DNA of 9,267 bases, from contig CAISIP010000465.1 in the NCBI GenBank assembly GCA_903885415.1, forward strand, positions 1 to 9,267, in the 5' to 3' direction. This document shows, one piece after another, positions 5,983 to 9,267 of this stretch (position 1 is the first letter of the stretch; each line of letters starts with the position of its first letter). The translations under genes and the position numbers were made by a program. Source of the DNA: an uncultured beta proteobacterium. Lineage in GTDB: Bacteria > Pseudomonadota > Gammaproteobacteria > Burkholderiales > Burkholderiaceae_C. The notes beneath the pieces were generated by a model. The model saw nothing but the letters and a program-made list of their open reading frames with translations, was not told the origin of the DNA and did no database searches.

Positions 5983-7359
5983 ATGAAGACAATCAAGGGG
6001 CGCAATGTCGTCGTGGTCGGGACCCAGTGGGGCGACGAGGGCAAGGGCAAGCTGGTCGACTGGCTGACCGAAAGCGCCCAGGGTGTCGTGCGTTTTCAAG
6101 GCGGCCACAACGCCGGCCACACGCTGGTCATCAACGGCGTGAAGACCGCGCTGCACCTGATTCCCAGTGGCATCATGCGCCCCGGAGTCAAGTGTTACAT
6201 CGGCAACGGCGTCGTGCTCTCATGCGCCAAGTTGTTCGAGGAGATCGAGGGGCTTGAGCGCGCAGGCGTCGAGCTTCGCTCGCGCCTTCGGGTGAGCGAA
6301 GCCTGTCCGCTGATCCTGCCTTTTCATGCAGCCCTCGATCTGGCGCGGGAGGCAGCGCGCGAAACCGGGGGCAGCGCGCGCATCGGCACCACCGGCCGCG
6401 GTATAGGTCCGGCCTACGAGGACAAGATTGCGCGACGCGCGTTGCGTGTTCAGGATCTGAAACATCCGCAACGTTTCGCCGCCAAGTTGCGCGATCTGCT
6501 GGATTGGCACAATCATGCGCTGACCACCTATCTGGGCTCGCCGCGTTTTGATTTCGGCCCGGCTTTGGCGCCGTTCATGGCCGACGGAAAAGTTCTGTTC
6601 GAGCCCGTCTTTGAAGAGGCCATGCGCCACGCCGAACTGCTGAAAAATATGATGGCCGACGTGTCGCGCGAGCTCAACGAGGCCCATCTGCATGGGGCCA
6701 ATCTGCTGTTCGAAGGCGCGCAAGGAACGCTGCTCGATGTGGATCACGGAACCTACCCCTATGTCACCTCGAGCAACTGCGTGGCCGGCAACGCGGCCGC
6801 CGGTGCCGGCGTCGGCCCGGGAATGCTGCACTACATATTGGGCATCACCAAGGCCTATTGCACCCGCGTCGGTGGCGGGCCCTTTCCGACTGAACTCGAC
6901 TGGGAAACTCCGGGAACGCCCGGCCACCACATGAGCAGCGTGGGCGCCGAAAAGGGCGTCACCACCGGACGTTCGCGCCGCTGCGGCTGGTTTGACGCGG
7001 CGCTGCTCAAGCGTTCGGCGCAGGTCAACGGTCTGTCGGGGCTGTGCATCACCAAGCTCGACGTTCTGGACGGGTTGGATGAACTGCTGCTGTGTGTGGG
7101 CTACGACATGGACGGAGAGACGATCGACATACTGCCCATTGGCGCCGACGACATCGAGCGCTGCAAGCCGATCTACGAGACGCTGCCGGGCTGGAGCGAC
7201 AGCACGGTCGGCGTCACCCAGTACGATAAGCTGCCGGTGGCCGCACGCCTGTACCTGCAGCGCATTGAGCAGGTCACGGGAGTGCCGATCCACATGGTCT
7301 CCACCAGCCCTGACCGCGACCACACGATCATGATGCGCCACCCCTATCTGGCGGACTGA
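5983..7359 (+). CDS. purA: Adenylosuccinate synthetase PurA
   Basis: PurA catalyses the GTP-dependent ligation of aspartate to IMP, the first committed step to AMP, in the cytoplasm. The 458-residue protein matches the family along its full length. It carries the N-terminal loop GTQWGDEGKGK at 13-23 with catalytic D18 (E. coli D13), and GGHNAGHTLV at 40-49 with catalytic H46 (E. coli H41). Further landmarks are LHLIPSGI, GNGVVLS, EACPLILPFH, the IMP-binding IGTTGRGIGPAYEDK(I/V)ARR, LFEGAQGTLLDVDHGTYPYVTSSN, TRVGGGPFPTEL, the aspartate/GTP-side GVTTGRSRRCGW, and TKLDVLDGL near the guanine site. No key residue is missing. ATG 5983 is preceded by AAGAG at 5969-5973, which overlaps the hisZ stop; the gap to hisZ is 12 bases. 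An ATG at 5975 is in another frame. PurA downstream of hflC/hisZ is the usual betaproteobacterial arrangement. Very confident. Confidence 0.98.
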   Translation: MKTIKGRNVVVVGTQWGDEGKGKLVDWLTESAQGVVRFQGGHNAGHTLVINGVKTALHLIPSGIMRPGVKCYIGNGVVLSCAKLFEEIEGLERAGVELRSRLRVSEACPLILPFHAALDLAREAARETGGSARIGTTGRGIGPAYEDKIARRALRVQDLKHPQRFAAKLRDLLDWHNHALTTYLGSPRFDFGPALAPFMADGKVLFEPVFEEAMRHAELLKNMMADVSRELNEAHLHGANLLFEGAQGTLLDVDHGTYPYVTSSNCVAGNAAAGAGVGPGMLHYILGITKAYCTRVGGGPFPTELDWETPGTPGHHMSSVGAEKGVTTGRSRRCGWFDAALLKRSAQVNGLSGLCITKLDVLDGLDELLLCVGYDMDGETIDILPIGADDIERCKPIYETLPGWSDSTVGVTQYDKLPVAARLYLQRIEQVTGVPIHMVSTSPDRDHTIMMRHPYLAD

Positions 7360-7362
7360 AGA

Positions 7363-7367
7363 AGGAC
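7363..7367 (+). promoter_or_regulatory. Ribosome binding site of the phosphoribosyltransferase gene
   Basis: AAGGA six bases before ATG 7374 and four bases after the purA stop supports this start and co-expression with purA. Confidence 0.7.
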
Positions 7368-7373
7368 AGCACG

Positions 7374-7898
7374 ATGTTGACCGAAGACGGCAAACACCTT
7401 TACGTCAGCTACGACGAGTACCACAACCTGATCGAGAAGCTCGCGATCAAGGTGCACCAGTCTGGATGGCAGTTCGACACCATCCTGTGTCTGGCGCGAG
7501 GCGGCATGCGCCCCGGTGACGTGCTGTCGCGGATCTTCGACAAACCGCTGGCGATCATGTCGACCAGCTCCTACCGGGCCGCCGCTGGCACGCAACAGGG
7601 CCGGCTCGACATAGCGCGCTACATCACAACGCCGCGCGGCGAGATTGCCGGGCGCGTGTTGCTGGTGGACGATCTGGCCGATACCGGATACACGATGCAG
7701 GCGGTGGTCGACCTGTTGCGCGGCAACTACCCGCCAATCACCGAGCTGCGCACCGCAGTCATCTGGACCAAGGGCGTTTCCACTTTCGTCGCCGATTATT
7801 CGGTCGAGGCGCTGCCCACCAACCCCTGGATCCACCAGCCTTTCGAGGGCTACGACGCGATGCGGCCTGAGCAGCTGATTGCCAAGTGGAGCGTCTGA
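7374..7898 (+). CDS. Purine-type phosphoribosyltransferase
   Basis: This 174-residue protein is a type I phosphoribosyltransferase. The PRPP-binding signature VLLVDDLADTGYTM runs from residue 95 to 108, with the acidic pair D99-D100 and the TG loop at 104-105. The pyrophosphate-loop equivalent is LCLARGGMRPGDVLSRIF at 38-55, similar to the SRGG loop of xanthine/hypoxanthine-guanine enzymes. The C-terminal NPWIHQPFEGYDAMRP could form part of the base-binding site. The position 14 bases after purA suggests purine salvage: transfer of ribose 5-phosphate from PRPP to xanthine, guanine or hypoxanthine. Substrate preference cannot be read from the sequence, so I give no gene symbol. Alternatives are another nucleobase or a regulatory PRT-fold protein. 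Family assignment is firm, the substrate is inference. The stop is four bases before the next start. Confidence 0.92.
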   Translation: MLTEDGKHLYVSYDEYHNLIEKLAIKVHQSGWQFDTILCLARGGMRPGDVLSRIFDKPLAIMSTSSYRAAAGTQQGRLDIARYITTPRGEIAGRVLLVDDLADTGYTMQAVVDLLRGNYPPITELRTAVIWTKGVSTFVADYSVEALPTNPWIHQPFEGYDAMRPEQLIAKWSV

Positions 7899-7902
7899 GC
7901 CG

Positions 7903-9105
7903 ATGAGCGATCCCGCAACCACACTGATCCACCACCCGTACCTTCCCCCCGAGGGTTTCATGGCGCCGCAAGTCGGCGTATTCAAGGCCTCGACGGTCTT
8001 CTTCCCGAATGTGGCGGCGATGGGTTCGACGCAATGGAAGGACAAAACCGGCTACACCTACGGACTGCACGGAACACCGACGACCTACACGCTCGAGGAG
8101 CGCCTGTGCGCGCTTGAGGGCGGGCTGCAGTGCCTGCTGGTGCCCAGCGGCCTGGCGGCTATCGCCACCGCCTTGATGTCGCTGCTCAGGACGGGTGACG
8201 AGCTGCTCATTCCTGAAAATGCCTACGGGCCCGCCAAGGAATTGGCGCGCAGCGAACTCGCGGCATGGGGAATCGGTCACCGCTTCTACGATCCGATGGA
8301 TCCGCAGGACCTCGCACGCAACATCGGTCCGAACACCAAGCTGGTCTTGCTCGAAGCCCCGGGGTCGGTGACGCTCGAGTTTCCCGACCTGCCCGAGCAG
8401 GTCCGGATCTGCAATGGCAAAGGGGTCCTGTGCGTGCTGGACAACACCTGGGGTGCAGGAATTGCCTTTTCACCCTTCGACCTCAGCCCCTGCGCGCAGA
8501 CAGCGCTGGCGGTAGACCTCACGGTGCATGCGCTGACAAAGTATCCCAGCGGCGGCGGCGACACGCTGATGGGAAGCATCATGACCCGGGACCCAGCCCT
8601 GCACCAGCGGCTCCAGCTCACGCACATGCATCTGGGTCTGGCGGTGGGCGCCAATGACGCCGAGTCGGTGTTACGAAGCCTACCGAGCATCTACCTGCGC
8701 TACGCAGCGCAGGATCGCTCGGCGCGACAGCTCGCCGCCTGGTGCCGGCAGGCGCCGCAGATAGCGCAGGTGCTGCACCCGGCGCTTGCGGATTCGCCCG
8801 GTCACGCGCACTGGAAATCGCTCTGCCATTCCGGCGCCTGCGCCGGTTTGTTCAGCCTGGTGTTTACGCCGCAAACCAGCCTGGCCCAGGTACACGCTTT
8901 CTGCGATGCGCTCAAGCTGTTCAAGCTTGGCTACAGCTGGGGAGGCCCGGTCAGCCTGGTCGTTCCCTACGACATCGCTTCGATGCGCAGTGTCTGGCCG
9001 GCGCATCTGGCACGCGGTACCCTGGTCCGATTTTCCACCGGGCTGGAGGCGGCCGACGATCTGCAGGCCGACCTGGCACAGGCCATGCAGCGTGTTTTTT
9101 TCTAA
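7903..9105 (+). CDS. metC: Cystathionine beta-lyase-like PLP enzyme (MetC family)
   Basis: This 400-residue protein belongs to the Cys/Met-metabolism PLP-dependent family (fold type I). Cystathionine beta-lyase would convert cystathionine to homocysteine, pyruvate and ammonia in methionine synthesis. Visible landmarks are YGLHGTPTTYTLEERLCALEGG at 53-74, PSGLAAI at 81-87, the PLP-ring aspartate D180 in VLDNTWGAG, and the Schiff-base lysine K213 in VHALTKYPSGGGD. The C-terminal domain has GLFSLVF and the LFKLGYSWGGPVSLV stretch, which closely resembles the corresponding AYSWGGYESL of E. coli MetC and argues for beta-lyase over gamma-synthase or gamma-lyase. Two usual residues differ: the YxR arginine is Leu55, and GHSD after the lysine is GGGD. 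ATG 7903 has GGAG at 7888-7891. An in-frame GTG at 7879 would overlap the preceding gene by 20 bases and add residues unlike the family. Gene symbol is tentative as to substrate. Confidence 0.88.
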   Translation: MSDPATTLIHHPYLPPEGFMAPQVGVFKASTVFFPNVAAMGSTQWKDKTGYTYGLHGTPTTYTLEERLCALEGGLQCLLVPSGLAAIATALMSLLRTGDELLIPENAYGPAKELARSELAAWGIGHRFYDPMDPQDLARNIGPNTKLVLLEAPGSVTLEFPDLPEQVRICNGKGVLCVLDNTWGAGIAFSPFDLSPCAQTALAVDLTVHALTKYPSGGGDTLMGSIMTRDPALHQRLQLTHMHLGLAVGANDAESVLRSLPSIYLRYAAQDRSARQLAAWCRQAPQIAQVLHPALADSPGHAHWKSLCHSGACAGLFSLVFTPQTSLAQVHAFCDALKLFKLGYSWGGPVSLVVPYDIASMRSVWPAHLARGTLVRFSTGLEAADDLQADLAQAMQRVFF

Positions 9106-9110
9106 AAAAC
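9094..9110 (+). repeat. A/T-rich inverted repeat spanning the metC stop
   Basis: Seven bases GTTTTTT are mirrored by AAAAAAC with a three-base loop that overlaps the TAA stop. The stem has only one G-C pair, so it would be a weak RNA hairpin. It could contribute to transcription slowing or termination, but it does not look like a standard intrinsic terminator. Confidence 0.4.
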
Positions 9111-9124
9111 GGTTCTCTATCATG

Positions 9125-9141
9125 GCGCCGCTGTCCGGCGC
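9125..9141 (+). terminator. GC-rich hairpin after metC, weak terminator candidate
   Basis: GCGCCG and CGGCGC form a perfect six-base-pair stem around a five-base CTGTC loop, 20 bases after the metC stop. No T-run follows (the next bases are ACCCGCCGC), so intrinsic termination on the + strand is doubtful. It could act as an RNA-end stabiliser, or it may be chance. Confidence 0.22.
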
Positions 9142-9154
9142 ACCCGCCGCAAAC

Positions 9155-9163
9155 TGGTAAAGT
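9155..9163 (+). promoter_or_regulatory. Possible extended -10 element before the last ORF
   Basis: TGGTAAAGT fits TGn plus a TATAAT-like hexamer (TAAAGT). Transcription would start near 9170, about 19 bases ahead of the TTG start at 9189. The -35 position falls in the GC-rich hairpin and has no recognisable hexamer. Confidence 0.3.
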
Positions 9164-9188
9164 GGCCCTTACCTATTGAAAGAAAACA

Positions 9189-9267
9189 TTGGCAACTCCA
9201 AATTACGGCTACGAAAAGCGCCAGAAAGAACTGGCGAAGAAGCGCAAAAAAGAGGACAAACTCAAGC
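9189..9267 (+). CDS. Small Lys-rich protein of unknown function, 5' part
   Basis: The frame is open from TTG 9189 to the window end and gives 26 residues beginning ATPNYGYEKRQKELAKK. Ten of the 26 residues are Lys or Arg. The start is constrained: an in-frame TGA at 9177-9179 leaves only three codons (AAG, AAA, ACA) before the TTG, none of them a start. A GAAAG stretch at 9178-9182 may serve as a weak ribosome binding site. I recall similar short, highly charged hypothetical proteins with a PNY..EKRQ(K/R)E(L/I)AKK N-terminus in proteobacteria, but no function. The rest lies beyond the window. Confidence 0.72.
   Translation, partial: MATPNYGYEKRQKELAKKRKKEDKLK

Noticed and set aside
5518..6156. 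Antisense open frame across the hisZ-purA junction
   Set aside because: It spans two firmly identified genes on the + strand and shows no family signature or ribosome binding site that stands out.
6220..7341. Long antisense open frame (373 codons) opposite purA
   Set aside because: PurA is complete and conserved on the + strand across the whole range; the antisense product shows no motif and is a GC-content artefact.
1..9267. Mobile elements, CRISPR arrays, tRNA or rRNA genes, toxin-antitoxin or defence genes
   Set aside because: I searched by eye for transposase motifs, regularly spaced repeats, tRNA-like cloverleaf ends and small toxin-like pairs and saw none. Every gap is shorter than 150 bases and the identified genes account for about 95 percent of the window.

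Overview
The window is a GC-rich, almost fully coding stretch of chromosome in which every recognisable gene lies on the + strand. Gene order, protein sequences and base composition point to a betaproteobacterium of the order Burkholderiales, probably Comamonadaceae or a close relative. The family and order assignment is inference from remembered protein similarity, not from a search. Nothing suggests horizontal transfer: I see no insertion sequence, phage gene, CRISPR array, tRNA, rRNA or composition break.

Layout from left to right: the 3' part of der (ribosome-assembly GTPase); a 149-base gap with a possible promoter; hfq (RNA chaperone); hflX (ribosome-splitting GTPase); hflK and hflC (SPFH membrane proteins that regulate the FtsH protease); a 63-residue two-helix membrane protein of the DUF2065/YjeT family; a short gap with a -10-like element; hisZ (regulatory subunit of ATP phosphoribosyltransferase); purA (adenylosuccinate synthetase); a purine-type phosphoribosyltransferase; a MetC-like PLP enzyme; an 83-base gap with two inverted repeats and another -10-like element; and the first 26 codons of a small Lys-rich protein cut by the window end.

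The genes form two functional blocks. The first (hfq, hflX, hflK, hflC, yjeT-like) covers RNA-based regulation, ribosome rescue and membrane proteolysis, and matches the hfq-hflX-hflK-hflC-yjeT-purA order known from E. coli. The second (hisZ, purA, phosphoribosyltransferase, metC-like) is nucleotide and amino-acid metabolism. HisZ/HisG consumes ATP and PRPP and its pathway releases AICAR into purine synthesis, PurA commits IMP to AMP, and the phosphoribosyltransferase presumably salvages a purine base with PRPP. The hflC to DUF2065, purA to phosphoribosyltransferase and phosphoribosyltransferase to metC junctions are 3, 14 and 4 bases, which indicates co-transcription and likely translational coupling.

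This is an ordinary housekeeping region. I did not find an undescribed system. The items most worth a second look are the uncharacterised DUF2065 protein, the truncated Lys-rich ORF at the right edge, the non-canonical PLP-site residues of the MetC-like enzyme, and the run of non-ATG starts.
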